Source: Flavobacteriales bacterium
Lineage (GTDB): Bacteria; Bacteroidota; Bacteroidia; CAIKAF01
Direction of reading: 5' to 3'
DNA: 64,000 nucleotides
NCBI GenBank assembly: GCA_018401695.1
Contig: JAGYKD010000003.1
Coordinates: 124,001-188,000 of the forward strand
The position numbers and the translations under genes are program-made. Below are positions 46,188-56,477 of this stretch, piece by piece. Below the pieces are notes generated by a model, which made no database searches, was not told the origin of the DNA, and saw nothing but the letters and a program-made list of their open reading frames with translations. Positions within the stretch are counted from its first letter, which is position 1; the number at the start of each line of letters is the position of its first letter.

Positions 46188-47108
46188 ATGAAGCGGATTA
46201 AGATTGGTGTGCTTGGTGCCGGACAAATGGGAAGCATCCACGGAAGACTGATACGGCAACTGAAGGACTCTTTTGAATTGGTAGGAGTCTATGATGTACT
46301 TCATGACCGAGCTCTTCAGTTTTCTGAAGCCTTTGATATACCTGCTTTTGATTCTCCCGAAGGGTTGTTTGATGCCTCTGAGGCCGTAGATATTGCTGCA
46401 TCTACTCCTGCCCATTTTCAATTGGCTATGCAAGCCATGGACTTGGGAAAACATTGTTTTATTGAAAAGCCTTTAACCGCAACGGCCCATGAGTCCCAAC
46501 AACTTATGGAAGTAGCAAACCGGACCGACTTGGTGCTTATGGTAGGCCATGTGGAGCGGTTCAATCCTGCGTTTATTGCCGCTCGTGATCAAATGAAACG
46601 TCCCAAGCTCATAGAGGCTGTTCGACTTACCGGACCGGGCTCACGCGGATTGGATGTGCCCGTGGTAATGGACATGATGATTCATGATTTGGATTTAATT
46701 TTGTCCCTCCATTCCAAAGAAGTTACTCAGGTTCGGGCTTTTGGGCAACAAGTGTTTACCGATTTTCACGACACTGTTTTTGCTGAATTGACCTTTGAAG
46801 ATGGGGTAGTCGCCCGTTTAACTGCTTCTAGAGCCCACCACAGAAAGACAAGGTTACTCTCTTGGTACCAGGCCAAAGAAACTATAGAAATCGATATGTT
46901 GGAAAAAAAGGCTTGGAGCCAGGTTTGGTCGTCCAACGGCAGCAGCGAAACCCGACCCTTTTACGTACACCCCAACAACGCCATACTCGAAGAATTCCGA
47001 TGCTTTGCTCAATCCATCCTGGAAAATACTCCTCCGCCCGTAACCGCAGCTCACGGGTTCCGAAATGTTGCTATGGCCCAGCGTATTGTTGAGGCTTTGC
47101 AGCACTAA
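46188..47108 (+). CDS. Gfo/Idh/MocA-family NAD(P)-dependent oxidoreductase
   Basis: 306 residues. N-terminal Rossmann fold with IGVLGAGQMGSIHGRLI, VGVYD and VDIAASTPAHFQLAM. The family motif FIEKPLTAT carries the catalytic Lys, followed by VGHVERFNPA and DMMIHDLDLIL. These are features of sugar-dehydrogenase members acting on nucleotide sugars or inositols. The substrate cannot be told from the sequence. Downstream are a lipoprotein and a sugar transferase, which fits a role in envelope sugar metabolism, but the lipoprotein gene has its own promoter. Confidence 0.88.
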   Translation: MKRIKIGVLGAGQMGSIHGRLIRQLKDSFELVGVYDVLHDRALQFSEAFDIPAFDSPEGLFDASEAVDIAASTPAHFQLAMQAMDLGKHCFIEKPLTATAHESQQLMEVANRTDLVLMVGHVERFNPAFIAARDQMKRPKLIEAVRLTGPGSRGLDVPVVMDMMIHDLDLILSLHSKEVTQVRAFGQQVFTDFHDTVFAELTFEDGVVARLTASRAHHRKTRLLSWYQAKETIEIDMLEKKAWSQVWSSNGSSETRPFYVHPNNAILEEFRCFAQSILENTPPPVTAAHGFRNVAMAQRIVEALQH

Positions 47109-47136
47109 AGCGTATATTTTGACGGCAGGGTTTCCT

Positions 47137-47144
47137 TATCTTTG
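47137..47144 (+). promoter_or_regulatory. TAnnTTTG element directly before the lipoprotein gene
   Basis: TATCTTTG, then CCTT, then ATG at 47149: 4-nt spacing again. A TTG lies at 47119-47121, 15 nt upstream, somewhat close for a -33 element. Confidence 0.6.
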
Positions 47145-47148
47145 CCTT

Positions 47149-48030
47149 ATGCGTTGCAGAACTGTTTTTTTGAAACTAGCCACCTTTTTTCCTAGCGTTT
47201 GGATTTTGCTGGCTTTGGTACCTAGCTCTTGCGATACCTCAGAAGCCGAACGCCCTGCTTTTGTCCGTATCGATACCATTGCGGTGGATAGCACTTCGTT
47301 CGATTCTACAGGCTCCGTATCTCATGCCATTCGATTTGCTTGGCTTTATGTCGACGACAACCTCATTGGCGTTCACGAACTACCGGCAGTTGTTCCCGTT
47401 TTGGCCGAAGGTAACCAACAAATTACCGTCTTTGCAGGCGTTTCCGAAAATGGAATCGGAACCCAAGCTTCTCGATACCCTTTTTATGCCTTTTGGCAGC
47501 AAAACCTTACCCTGGTTAAGGAGGATACATTAGTATTGCAACCTAGAGTTCGGTACCAAAAAGGACTTAAAATTCCTCTTAACCTTACCTTCGACAATGC
47601 TCAAGTCCCCGAAATTTCGCTCGCTGTAGTCGATGGAACCGGTTTTTACAACATTGATCTTAACCCTCAAGAGGCTTTTGAGGGAAGTGGCTCTCTGGAA
47701 CTTTATTTACCTCCGGGAGCAAGCCACATGGTGTTGGAAACCAGTTCGATTCCCGTGCCCACCGGACAGGCAGGGTATTTTATTGAGTTAAACTACCGAA
47801 ACAACTGCGATTTTCTCATTGGACTTAGAGCCGGGGGAACCAATCAGACTACTTCCTTAATTGGCATTCGACCTCGGCAGGTATACAATAAAATTTACGT
47901 AAATATCACTCAACCTGTGGATCAATTGAGTGGCCTGAGCGAATCCGTACATATTTACTTTAGAATAGACCAAGACACTTCTGTTCAGGACCAAATTGTG
48001 CGTATCGATAACCTGAAAGTGCTGTATTGA
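47149..48030 (+). CDS. Lipoprotein of unknown function, cotranscribed with a sugar transferase
   Basis: 293 residues from ATG 47149. Signal MRCRTVFLKLATFFPSVWIL followed by lipobox PSSC with the acylated Cys near residue 26. The mature protein is beta-rich and has no domain I recognise. Features include DNLIGVHELPAVVPVLAEG, ITVFAGVSENG, and a C-terminal jelly-roll-like part ending VRIDNLKVLY. The start is chosen for the lipoprotein signal and for the promoter 4 nt upstream; a longer frame starting at 47065 lies inside the preceding gene. Its stop overlaps the ATG of the sugar transferase (TGATG), so the two are translationally coupled and may act together in surface-glycan export. Confidence 0.78.
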   Translation: MRCRTVFLKLATFFPSVWILLALVPSSCDTSEAERPAFVRIDTIAVDSTSFDSTGSVSHAIRFAWLYVDDNLIGVHELPAVVPVLAEGNQQITVFAGVSENGIGTQASRYPFYAFWQQNLTLVKEDTLVLQPRVRYQKGLKIPLNLTFDNAQVPEISLAVVDGTGFYNIDLNPQEAFEGSGSLELYLPPGASHMVLETSSIPVPTGQAGYFIELNYRNNCDFLIGLRAGGTNQTTSLIGIRPRQVYNKIYVNITQPVDQLSGLSESVHIYFRIDQDTSVQDQIVRIDNLKVLY

Positions 48031-49460
48031 TGCCCCAACCTTACTTTAGAGTTCGAAATGCGCGCCGCCGATGGAAGTACATGGCTCACGATGCCCTGGC
48101 TGCCGCTTTTAGCTGGCTGCTTTTTTACGGTTACCGAAAACTCTTCCCCGAACGTGTTTTTATGGGCTGGGACGCTCCCGTGGAGGTAGACCTCAATTTC
48201 TATTTTGGCCTGTTTGCTTTGCCCCTCTTTTGGCTCTTAGCCCACAACTTTAGTGGTTACTACCGCGACATGGAGCGAAAAAGCAGACTCGCCGAACTTT
48301 CGACCACAATTTTTACTACCCTCTTTGGCACCGTGGTGCTGTTTTTTGCTTTGTTTTTGGATGATGTTGTAAATAACTATAAGGACTACTACATCAATGT
48401 CTTGGTTTATATCGCTTGTCAGTTTTTTCTTACCTGGCTTCCACGGCTTGTCCATACCACCCTCATGCATAGGCGCATTCGAAGCGGAAAACTTCGTTTT
48501 CCTGCGCTCTTGATTGGAGACCACAATGGCATGCAGGAACTTTTTAGAACCATGCATCCCAACAGATACCTTTCCGGCAATCACTTGGTGGGCTATCTGG
48601 CCCCTAATCCTATTTCCGGCCTGGAAGAGAATTTGCCCTACTGGGGAAATTCCACCGAAATTTCTAAGATTTTGAAGGAGAGGGAGCTTGAAGACGTCGT
48701 AATTTCCATGAAGGAAACCGATCACCAGGCCATGCAAAAACTCATTACCGACCTGCATATTGCCGGCTTGCGCATCCGTATACATCCCAATATGTACGAT
48801 ATAGTCTCCGGTACCGTCCGTTTCTCCAATTTGTTCGAAACTCCGCTTATTGAGGTCCACGCCCTAAAAATGCCCGACTGGCAGCAAACCACCAAAAGAT
48901 TGTTCGATGTGCTGGTGGCCGCTACCATGCTCCTTCTTTTGGCTCCCCTCTTTTTGGTGGTGGCACTGCTTGTTTCTTTGGACAGCAGGGGAGGTGTGTT
49001 CTACAGCCATGAACGTATTGGACTGCACGGCAAGCCTTTTCAAATTTTTAAATTCCGTTCCATGGTGGCTCATGCCGAGGCCAAAGGGCCCGCTCTTAGC
49101 AAAGACGGCGACCGCCGAATTACCCGAATAGGAAGGTGGATGCGCAAATACAGAGTCGACGAACTGCCCCAATTTTACAATGTCTTAAAGGGCGATATGT
49201 CCCTCGTTGGTCCAAGACCCGAACGGCAATACTTTATTGACCAGATTGTTGAAATTGCACCCCAATACGTCTTGCTTCATCGGGTAAGACCCGGAATAAC
49301 CTCTTGGGGACAAGTGAAATACGGATATGCAGAGAACGTTTCCGAAATGGTAGACCGCCTTACCTTCGATTTACTTTACTTACAGAATGTAAATCTACTC
49401 TTAGATATAAAAATTCTTGCCTTTACCGTAATTACCGTCTTGCGGGCAGAAGGGAAATGA
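48030..49460 (+). CDS. Undecaprenyl-phosphate sugar transferase (exopolysaccharide-type)
   Basis: 476 residues. Four to five membrane helices in the N-terminal 150 residues, a nucleotide-binding-like middle (LPALLIGDHNGMQELFRTM), and a complete C-terminal transferase. The transferase has KRLFDVLVAATMLLLLAPLF, the hairpin helix region, GKPFQIFKFRSMVAHAE, RITRIGRWMRKYRVDELPQ with the catalytic Asp-Glu pair, and LKGDMSLVGPRPERQYFI. It transfers a sugar-1-phosphate from a nucleotide sugar to undecaprenyl phosphate, the first step of exopolysaccharide or surface-glycan assembly. This gene has all the motifs missing from the GT2-fusion gene at 6.3 kb. Confidence 0.92.
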   Translation: MPQPYFRVRNARRRWKYMAHDALAAAFSWLLFYGYRKLFPERVFMGWDAPVEVDLNFYFGLFALPLFWLLAHNFSGYYRDMERKSRLAELSTTIFTTLFGTVVLFFALFLDDVVNNYKDYYINVLVYIACQFFLTWLPRLVHTTLMHRRIRSGKLRFPALLIGDHNGMQELFRTMHPNRYLSGNHLVGYLAPNPISGLEENLPYWGNSTEISKILKERELEDVVISMKETDHQAMQKLITDLHIAGLRIRIHPNMYDIVSGTVRFSNLFETPLIEVHALKMPDWQQTTKRLFDVLVAATMLLLLAPLFLVVALLVSLDSRGGVFYSHERIGLHGKPFQIFKFRSMVAHAEAKGPALSKDGDRRITRIGRWMRKYRVDELPQFYNVLKGDMSLVGPRPERQYFIDQIVEIAPQYVLLHRVRPGITSWGQVKYGYAENVSEMVDRLTFDLLYLQNVNLLLDIKILAFTVITVLRAEGK

Positions 49461-49593
49461 TTATTCTACGGTCGTTTTTATTTATTAATGTTAAATATCT
49501 CATGAGAATTTTGCGTTTTTTAAAAAGGCTTTTTACTTTTACATCACAAAGAGAACTGATATGGTTTTCTTTAGTTAGGGTTGGTTTAAGGAG
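49461..49593 (+). other. Short intergenic stretch with a possible 42-codon frame
   Basis: Between the sugar transferase and a strong hairpin terminator. A frame beginning ATGAGAATTTTGCG (MRILRFLKRLF, very basic and hydrophobic) reads through the terminator to a TGA. It could be a small peptide, a small RNA or just the 3' untranslated region; the evidence is weak. Confidence 0.25.
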
Positions 49594-49625
49594 AGCGTCC
49601 TCGCCTGAGGGCGCTTTTCTTTTTT
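49594..49625 (+). terminator. Rho-independent terminator after the sugar transferase operon
   Basis: AGCGTCCTC GCCT GAGGGCGCT (one G-T pair) followed by a T-rich run, about 130 nt after the stop. Confidence 0.85.
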
Positions 49626-49630
49626 GACCT

Positions 49631-49782
49631 TTTTGGCCTTTTCCGGCCCTCCCTCCAACTCCGGTGCCGATCGGTCTTCCGCTGCCGGCCGCAAAGGGGT
49701 TCCGCAAAGCTACACCGCTTGCCGGCGCGTGGCGGAATAGACCGACCGGCATCCGGGGTTTCCGTACCGGTCCGGGGCAGCG
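49631..49782 (-). repeat. GC-rich structured intergenic element, family E (- orientation)
   Basis: Minus-strand 5' end GCTGCCCCGGACCGG, stem GCCGGTCGGTCTATTCCGC with GCGGAAGACCGATCGGC. Apex GCGGTGTAGCTTTGCGGAAC matches the 27.5-kb copy, and the 3' end is GGAGGGAGGGCCGGAAAAGG. Confidence 0.75.
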
Positions 49783-49844
49783 ATTCTCCGGCACTTCCTT
49801 TCCCCTTTTATCTCTCTTTCTTGCTTGGCTGGGCTCTTCCTATG

Positions 49845-49852
49845 TATCTTTG
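49845..49852 (+). promoter_or_regulatory. TAnnTTTG element of the hydroxyacyl-CoA dehydrogenase gene
   Basis: TATCTTTG, 20 nt before ATG 49873. Two TTG candidates lie 17 and 21 nt upstream (49825-49827 and 49821-49823). Confidence 0.65.
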
Positions 49853-49872
49853 AGCAACGAAATTTTAGACCT

Positions 49873-50760
49873 ATGAAACATATTAGCGTTATTGGAGCAG
49901 GAACCATGGGCAACGGTATTGCCCATGTATTTGCCATGAATCAGCATAAGGTAGAGTTAATCGATGTTTCCGAACCCGCTTTGGAAAAAGCAAAAGCAAC
50001 GATCGGCAAAAACCTCGACCGCATGGTGGCCAAAGGCATCTTAAGCGAAGAGGGAAAAGCCGAAACTTTGGCCCATTTGAACTTTACAACCGACATCCCA
50101 ACAGGGGTTGCACAAGCAGAGTTGGTGGTAGAAGCCGCCACCGAACGCGAAGATTTAAAACTCGACATTTTTAAGCAACTCGATGCCCATGCTCCCCAAG
50201 GATGCATTTTAGCCTCCAATACCAGCTCCATTTCCATTACTCGAATCGCCAGTGTTACCAATCGCCCCGAAAAAGTGATAGGGATGCACTTTATGAACCC
50301 GGTGCCGGTAATGAAACTGGTTGAAATCATAAATGGCTACGCGACCGATGCCGCCGTTACCGAGATTATTCGGAAAAAGTCGGAGGCTTTATCCAAAGTG
50401 CCTGTGGTGGTCAACGATTATCCGGGCTTTGTGGCCAACCGTATTCTTATGCCCATGATAAACGAGGCCATCATTAGTCTTTTTGAAGGAGTAGCCGGAG
50501 TTGAGGAAATCGATACCGTAATGAAATTGGGCATGGCACATCCCATGGGACCGCTCCAATTGGCCGATTTTATTGGTTTAGATGTTTGCCTCAGTATTTT
50601 ACGGGTATTGCATCAAGGCTTGGGTAATCCTAAGTATGCGCCTTGTCCCCTGTTGGTCAATATGGTGCAAGCAGGAAGGCTTGGGGTTAAATCCGGTGAA
50701 GGGTTTTACACCTACACACCGGGTAGCAAAGCATTGGTGGTTGCTCCATCCTTTAAGTAA
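49873..50760 (+). CDS. 3-hydroxybutyryl-CoA dehydrogenase
   Basis: 295 residues from ATG 49873 (MKHISVIGAGTMGNGIAHVF), an NAD-binding Rossmann start. Family hallmarks: EAATEREDLKLDIFKQLD, SNTSSISITRIA, GMHFMNPVPVMKLVEII with the catalytic His, and VVVNDYPGFVANRILMPMINEA. The C-terminal helical domain has AHPMGPLQLADFIGLD and SGEGFYTY. Oxidises (S)-3-hydroxyacyl-CoA, preferably short chain by its size. An ATG 48 bp upstream is rejected because it precedes the promoter and adds unrelated residues. Stands alone between two inverted E elements. Confidence 0.94.
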   Translation: MKHISVIGAGTMGNGIAHVFAMNQHKVELIDVSEPALEKAKATIGKNLDRMVAKGILSEEGKAETLAHLNFTTDIPTGVAQAELVVEAATEREDLKLDIFKQLDAHAPQGCILASNTSSISITRIASVTNRPEKVIGMHFMNPVPVMKLVEIINGYATDAAVTEIIRKKSEALSKVPVVVNDYPGFVANRILMPMINEAIISLFEGVAGVEEIDTVMKLGMAHPMGPLQLADFIGLDVCLSILRVLHQGLGNPKYAPCPLLVNMVQAGRLGVKSGEGFYTYTPGSKALVVAPSFK

Positions 50761-50762
50761 AC

Positions 50763-50914
50763 CCGCGCCCCTGATTGAAGGCGGGAGCGCCCGCAGCCAA
50801 AAACCTGCAGCCAGCTAGGCGAGGAGATTTACGGCCACAGCCGGAAAGCCCCACAGCCTTGGTGGCTGCTGTTTTTGGCAAGGGCCGGAGCCTGAAAGCA
50901 GGTTAAGGCGCCCA
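50763..50914 (+). repeat. GC-rich structured intergenic element, family E (+ orientation)
   Basis: Outer GCGCC/GGCGC, 5' GCGCCCCTGATTGAAGG, and stem GCCAAAAACCTGCAGCCA with TGGCTGCTGTTTTTGGC. The 3' end is GCCGGAGCCTGAAAGC then AGGTTAAGGCGCCC. It fills the hbd-pyrG gap. Confidence 0.75.
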
Positions 50915-50959
50915 AAAAATCATCTGCCTTTTTTAGACCAGAGCTGCACCGAACTTGGT

Positions 50960-50967
50960 ATCTTTGC
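50960..50967 (+). promoter_or_regulatory. TAnnTTTG element of pyrG
   Basis: TATCTTTG, 26 nt before ATG 50994. No attenuator-like hairpin lies between the element and the start codon. Confidence 0.6.
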
Positions 50968-50990
50968 GGGCATAGTGCTTTAAATTTTAG

Positions 50991-52604
<1,614 letters not shown>

Positions 52605-52605
52605 A

Positions 52606-55131
52606 TCAACGAAGCAGTTCGTTGAAACGGGTGCTCAAACCCACCAAAAGAGTTGGGGATAACACGCCCGTTTGGTTTACCTGCATGGCCACATCGAACC
52701 TGAAATTAAACCACTCCATGCTTGGAATGGCGCCCAAGAGGTTGTCAAAACCTACGTATACTTCCGTGTAAGGCGTTACACTTTGGTTAAACATCACCAA
52801 GAAGTTAATGCCTCCGTAATAATTCCATTTCAGATGCTTTAGTACGGGAATTCGGTTCAGTAGAAAGCCGTGAAAATCGTGCTGGTAGTGTCCTTCTACA
52901 TAACTGTTTCGTGTGGAGTAGCGGTAATAATCCAAAGCCCTGAACTGGTCCAGATAAGTGGCATTGGCCGCCGAACCCAAAAAATAGGTTTGCTCGCCCA
53001 AAAAATGCACAAAATCCAAATAGGTCATTTCGCGGGCATTGATAAAGATGCCGGTACGTAAAATAAAGGCAGTTTCTCCCACTGCACCAAAGGAAACCCG
53101 ATCCGAGGCCGAAAGTTCTAACAGGTTGTAATCTACTTTACTCCCCAGCAATCCAGGCACTCCGCTCTGTAGGAACAAGGAAAATACCGGGTAGTCCGAC
53201 TCCAATACTTCTTTATTTCCCAAATGCCTGAGAAATTGCTGGCCGGGTTTTAGGGTAAGACCGAGCCGAAACCAAGTGCCTTGATGGCCATACAGTCTAT
53301 GATTTTCAGATAGGGTGCTGTTTGGATTGTTGGGGGTAAAGCCATTGCCCAAGGAAAAAAACGAAAAGTCGGCGCTGTTTTCCACCGTAGTTCGTTTGGC
53401 CCATTCCATTCCTGCGGAAAGGTAAAGCCCGTTTACAACCTCTCGTTCATAATTGAACTTAATATACTCTTTTCGGTATAATTTCATAAAATTTTGCCGA
53501 AAAACGAGGGAGTAAAATGTATTAATTATGGAATTGATGGGTTCTGAGTTGTTGATTTGAAACATGTAGCTGCCGCCTTCTACATTGAAAGACTGTAGAC
53601 TACTTTCAGACCAAAGGCGGGTGCTCAACCTGCCTTTGAGCCTTTGGTCCGAAAACCCATAACGTAAGATAGGTTCCACTTCCAGGTGCCATAGGCTGGG
53701 CCAGCTTTTGGTGTATTTTACCGATTGTTTCATAACAAACCCTTCTACCGTATTGTATTCGAGCTTGTCGTTCAATAGTCCGTCAAAATACAGGCTACTT
53801 CGCTTTTTTCGGTTTTGAAAGGTATGACCCAATAGGGTGGCGTACCACCGGAAGGGGCTTATTCGGGTGCGGTTTAGACTATCGTACACCTCACGGCTGG
53901 TGTAGGGCAGGTTTAGCAAACTGTCCTCGGCACAAAGGCTTGCGTTTTCTTCAGGACTTAAACAGGTAAAATGCTCCCAAAAGGCTTCGTCGTAGTTCAA
54001 CGCTTGCTCGGGTAGGCGATACCCTTTTCTGGCTATTCCTTTGGGAAAACTGTCTATGGTTTGGTAATTATGATAGCTGGCCTGGATATCGTATTGCAAT
54101 AGGGCCCCGTATGCTTTTTTCCAGGCTTGGATTTCTAAGCTGGAGGGTAGCCAACCCAATTGGGTTAGTGTGCTTTCTATTTGAAGATGTAGGCTATCTA
54201 CTCGGTATAAGCCAGTAGATTTTAAGGCTTTTAGGTCGGCACGGGTGATTTGCCAACTGCCCTCTTCCAAAACCAAAGTCCCGGTCCATAAGGGCTGAAA
54301 TGGGTTTTTGGGTTCCACCGCCAAATGCACCATTCTTCTGCCGTTTCTGTAGAAATAGCCAATAAGTGTATAATTGTAGTTTACCATGGCTCCCCAACCA
54401 ATGGGGGATTGATAAGGGATATCCGAAAATCCGGGGAGGGCAGAGCGGCTGTCGTACAGACTAAATTGGTGCCAAGCCCTTGCCTGTCTGGAAAAGCTCT
54501 TTTCCAAGCCGCGGTATCTATAGCCTTCTAGGTGTTCTGCATATGTTCTGGGCTGGTGGCCAAAATAGAGCGAGCTAAGGGATTGACTTAAATAATTGGT
54601 GCCGGATTCGGTACTGTCAGGTATAACTTCCCAAAGCCAAAAGCGCGGGTAGGGTCTGGCGGAGGGAACTCCCACCCGCAAAATGGTTTCGGCGCGACTT
54701 TGGTAATTGCCGGGTGCGGTTAGGTTCCAAACTCTGCGTCTCATGGCCTCACGAATGGCAAACAACTCAGGCTTCTCGGTGGCTTGAATTTCCGGCCAAG
54801 AAAGAGCTTCGCTCTGTTTTTTGGTCAATAGTAGTCGAATATCTGAGCTTAGGCTATCGGTTTTAATTTTTGTAAGTATTGCTGAAAACCTGGGGTCTTT
54901 TAGATAAACCAAGATTTTTTGATGTTCTGGTAACTTTAAACGAAAAGCTCCCTCAAAGTCGGTAATTAGCGCATGGTTAAAGGCTCGCCCTTTAAATTCT
55001 AAGGCAACAAAGGCAACCGGCTGTCCTTTTGGATCCAGAAGTTGTCCCTTTATATCTAAAACTTGTTGAGCATGCACCAAGGCCTGCAAGCATAGACATA
55101 TCCCCAAAAATCCCCTTAGGAGCAACTTCAT
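52606..55131 (-). CDS. DUF5686 / carboxypeptidase-regulatory-like outer-membrane protein
   Basis: 841 residues from ATG 55131 (MKLLLRGFLGICLCLQALVHAQ, signal peptide). Residues about 25-110 are a CarboxypepD_reg-like beta domain (IKGQLLDPKGQPVAFVALEFKG ... ITDFEGAFRLKLP), as in many Bacteroidota surface proteins and TonB-dependent receptors. The rest matches the layout of DUF5686 proteins: a middle domain (YRYRGLEKSFSRQ, YFYRNGRRMVHLAVEPKNP) and a C-terminal beta-barrel of alternating aromatic strands ending FNFRFDVAMQ ... STRFNELLR. Probably an outer-membrane protein; the biochemical role of DUF5686 is unknown. TATCTTTA lies 5 nt upstream of the ATG, one base off the TAnnTTTG element. Confidence 0.85.
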   Translation of the reverse strand: MKLLLRGFLGICLCLQALVHAQQVLDIKGQLLDPKGQPVAFVALEFKGRAFNHALITDFEGAFRLKLPEHQKILVYLKDPRFSAILTKIKTDSLSSDIRLLLTKKQSEALSWPEIQATEKPELFAIREAMRRRVWNLTAPGNYQSRAETILRVGVPSARPYPRFWLWEVIPDSTESGTNYLSQSLSSLYFGHQPRTYAEHLEGYRYRGLEKSFSRQARAWHQFSLYDSRSALPGFSDIPYQSPIGWGAMVNYNYTLIGYFYRNGRRMVHLAVEPKNPFQPLWTGTLVLEEGSWQITRADLKALKSTGLYRVDSLHLQIESTLTQLGWLPSSLEIQAWKKAYGALLQYDIQASYHNYQTIDSFPKGIARKGYRLPEQALNYDEAFWEHFTCLSPEENASLCAEDSLLNLPYTSREVYDSLNRTRISPFRWYATLLGHTFQNRKKRSSLYFDGLLNDKLEYNTVEGFVMKQSVKYTKSWPSLWHLEVEPILRYGFSDQRLKGRLSTRLWSESSLQSFNVEGGSYMFQINNSEPINSIINTFYSLVFRQNFMKLYRKEYIKFNYEREVVNGLYLSAGMEWAKRTTVENSADFSFFSLGNGFTPNNPNSTLSENHRLYGHQGTWFRLGLTLKPGQQFLRHLGNKEVLESDYPVFSLFLQSGVPGLLGSKVDYNLLELSASDRVSFGAVGETAFILRTGIFINAREMTYLDFVHFLGEQTYFLGSAANATYLDQFRALDYYRYSTRNSYVEGHYQHDFHGFLLNRIPVLKHLKWNYYGGINFLVMFNQSVTPYTEVYVGFDNLLGAIPSMEWFNFRFDVAMQVNQTGVLSPTLLVGLSTRFNELLR

Positions 55132-55180
55132 CGTTCTAAAGATACGGCTTGGCCAAGCCGAGGCCAAGCCTTAGGATTCT

Positions 55181-55188
55181 TATTTTTG
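55181..55188 (+). promoter_or_regulatory. TAnnTTTG element directly before hutI
   Basis: TATTTTTG, then ATGC, then ATG at 55193: 4-nt spacing. Upstream (about 55147-55160) is a perfect palindrome GGCTTGGCCAAGCC between the divergent genes. Confidence 0.55.
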
Positions 55189-55192
55189 ATGC

Positions 55193-56431
55193 ATGAGCAA
55201 ATGGTATACCAATATTGGCAAATTGTGGATGCACCAAGACGGTGCATCTCCCATAAAAGGAAAGGCAATGCAGAAACCCGGTTTTTTGGACCGGGCCTGG
55301 ATGCAGGTAGACGATGCGGGGTTTATTCAGTCCATTGGTACCGGAGAAGCCCCGGTAACACCCGCCGATGCGCAGTATAATTTGGAAGGAAGCTGGGTTT
55401 TTCCCACCTTTTGCGATAGCCATACCCATTTGGTTTTTCCGGAGTGGAGGCCCGAGGAGTTTTTGTACAAAATTCGGGGCATGTCCTATGCAGAAATCGC
55501 CCAAAAAGGGGGCGGTATTTTAAATTCCGCTCAAAAAATGGAAATGGCCGAGGAAGATTATTTGTTTGCCGCAGCCCTGAGCCGTTGCCAGGAATGCATG
55601 GCCTTTGGTACAGGAGCACTCGAAATTAAATCGGGTTATGGACTGAGCTTGGAGTCCGAACTTAAAATGCTGCGGGTCATTGCCCGACTAAAAGAAGCAT
55701 TGCCTATTCCCATTAAGGCTACGCTGCTTGGGGCGCATGCCTTGCCTCCCAAATACAAGGAGCGCCGCCAGGATTTCATAGATATGATTGTGCACCAACT
55801 TATTCCAGCTGCCGCTGCCGATGGTCTAGCCGACTATGTAGATGTGTTTTGCGATACCGGCTTTTTTACTCCGGAAGAAACAGAACGTATGTTAGAAACC
55901 GGCGCCCGTTTTGGGCTACGAGGAAAAATTCATGCCAACGAACTCGGCAACACCGGAGGTATTCAGGCAGGAGTGGCGCATCAGGCCCTTAGCGTAGATC
56001 ATTTAGAACATACCGGGCCGGAGGAAATTCAAAGCCTGTTGAATTCCCATACCATTCCCACGCTTCTGCCGGGTACGGCCTTTTTTCTTAAAATGGACTA
56101 TCCACCGGCACGCACCATGGTCGATGCCGGCTTACCGGTGTGCTTAGCAACCGATTACAATCCGGGCTCTTGCCCGTCCGGGAATCCCTGGTTTATTTGG
56201 TCTTTGGCTTCTATTTATATGGGTTTGGAACCCGAAGAGGCCCTCAGCGCCTTAAGCTTAAACGGTGCTCATGCCATGGAACTGCAACACAGCCATGGTA
56301 GCCTGTGGCCCGGCAAAGTAGCTTCCTTTATTTCCATGGAGCCTTTGGAAACCCTTGCCATGGTTCCCTACCGTTTTGGTAGCGGCCTAAACTACCGGGT
56401 TTTCATTCAAGGAAAGGAATACAACCCATGA
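55193..56431 (+). CDS. hutI: Imidazolonepropionase
   Basis: 412 residues, normal length. Opens the imidazolone ring in histidine degradation, giving N-formimidoyl-glutamate. Amidohydrolase features: FCDSHTHLVFPEWRPEEF with the metal-binding His pair, GTGALEIKSGYGLSLESELK, KIHANELGNTGGIQ with a metal-binding His, HLEHTG, and ATDYNPGSCPSGNPWF with the metal Asp. The N-terminus begins MSKWYTNIGKLWM. The other hut genes (hutH, hutU, formimidoylglutamase) are not in the window, so histidine catabolism genes are scattered in this genome or partly elsewhere. Confidence 0.96.
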   Translation: MSKWYTNIGKLWMHQDGASPIKGKAMQKPGFLDRAWMQVDDAGFIQSIGTGEAPVTPADAQYNLEGSWVFPTFCDSHTHLVFPEWRPEEFLYKIRGMSYAEIAQKGGGILNSAQKMEMAEEDYLFAAALSRCQECMAFGTGALEIKSGYGLSLESELKMLRVIARLKEALPIPIKATLLGAHALPPKYKERRQDFIDMIVHQLIPAAAADGLADYVDVFCDTGFFTPEETERMLETGARFGLRGKIHANELGNTGGIQAGVAHQALSVDHLEHTGPEEIQSLLNSHTIPTLLPGTAFFLKMDYPPARTMVDAGLPVCLATDYNPGSCPSGNPWFIWSLASIYMGLEPEEALSALSLNGAHAMELQHSHGSLWPGKVASFISMEPLETLAMVPYRFGSGLNYRVFIQGKEYNP

Positions 56432-56446
56432 GCCGGGAAATCCGTC

Positions 56447-56454
56447 TATATTTG
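56447..56454 (+). promoter_or_regulatory. TAnnTTTG element of the PD40 lipoprotein gene
   Basis: TATATTTG, 23 nt before ATG 56478 and 15 nt after the hutI stop. Confidence 0.55.
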
Positions 56455-56477
56455 TACGGAATATAATATTGCTGCTT

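Noticed and set aside
52607-52624. CAACGAA/TTCGTTG hairpin between convergent pyrG and DUF5686 stops as a terminator
   Set aside because: No T run on either strand and it overlaps coding codons, so it may be chance.
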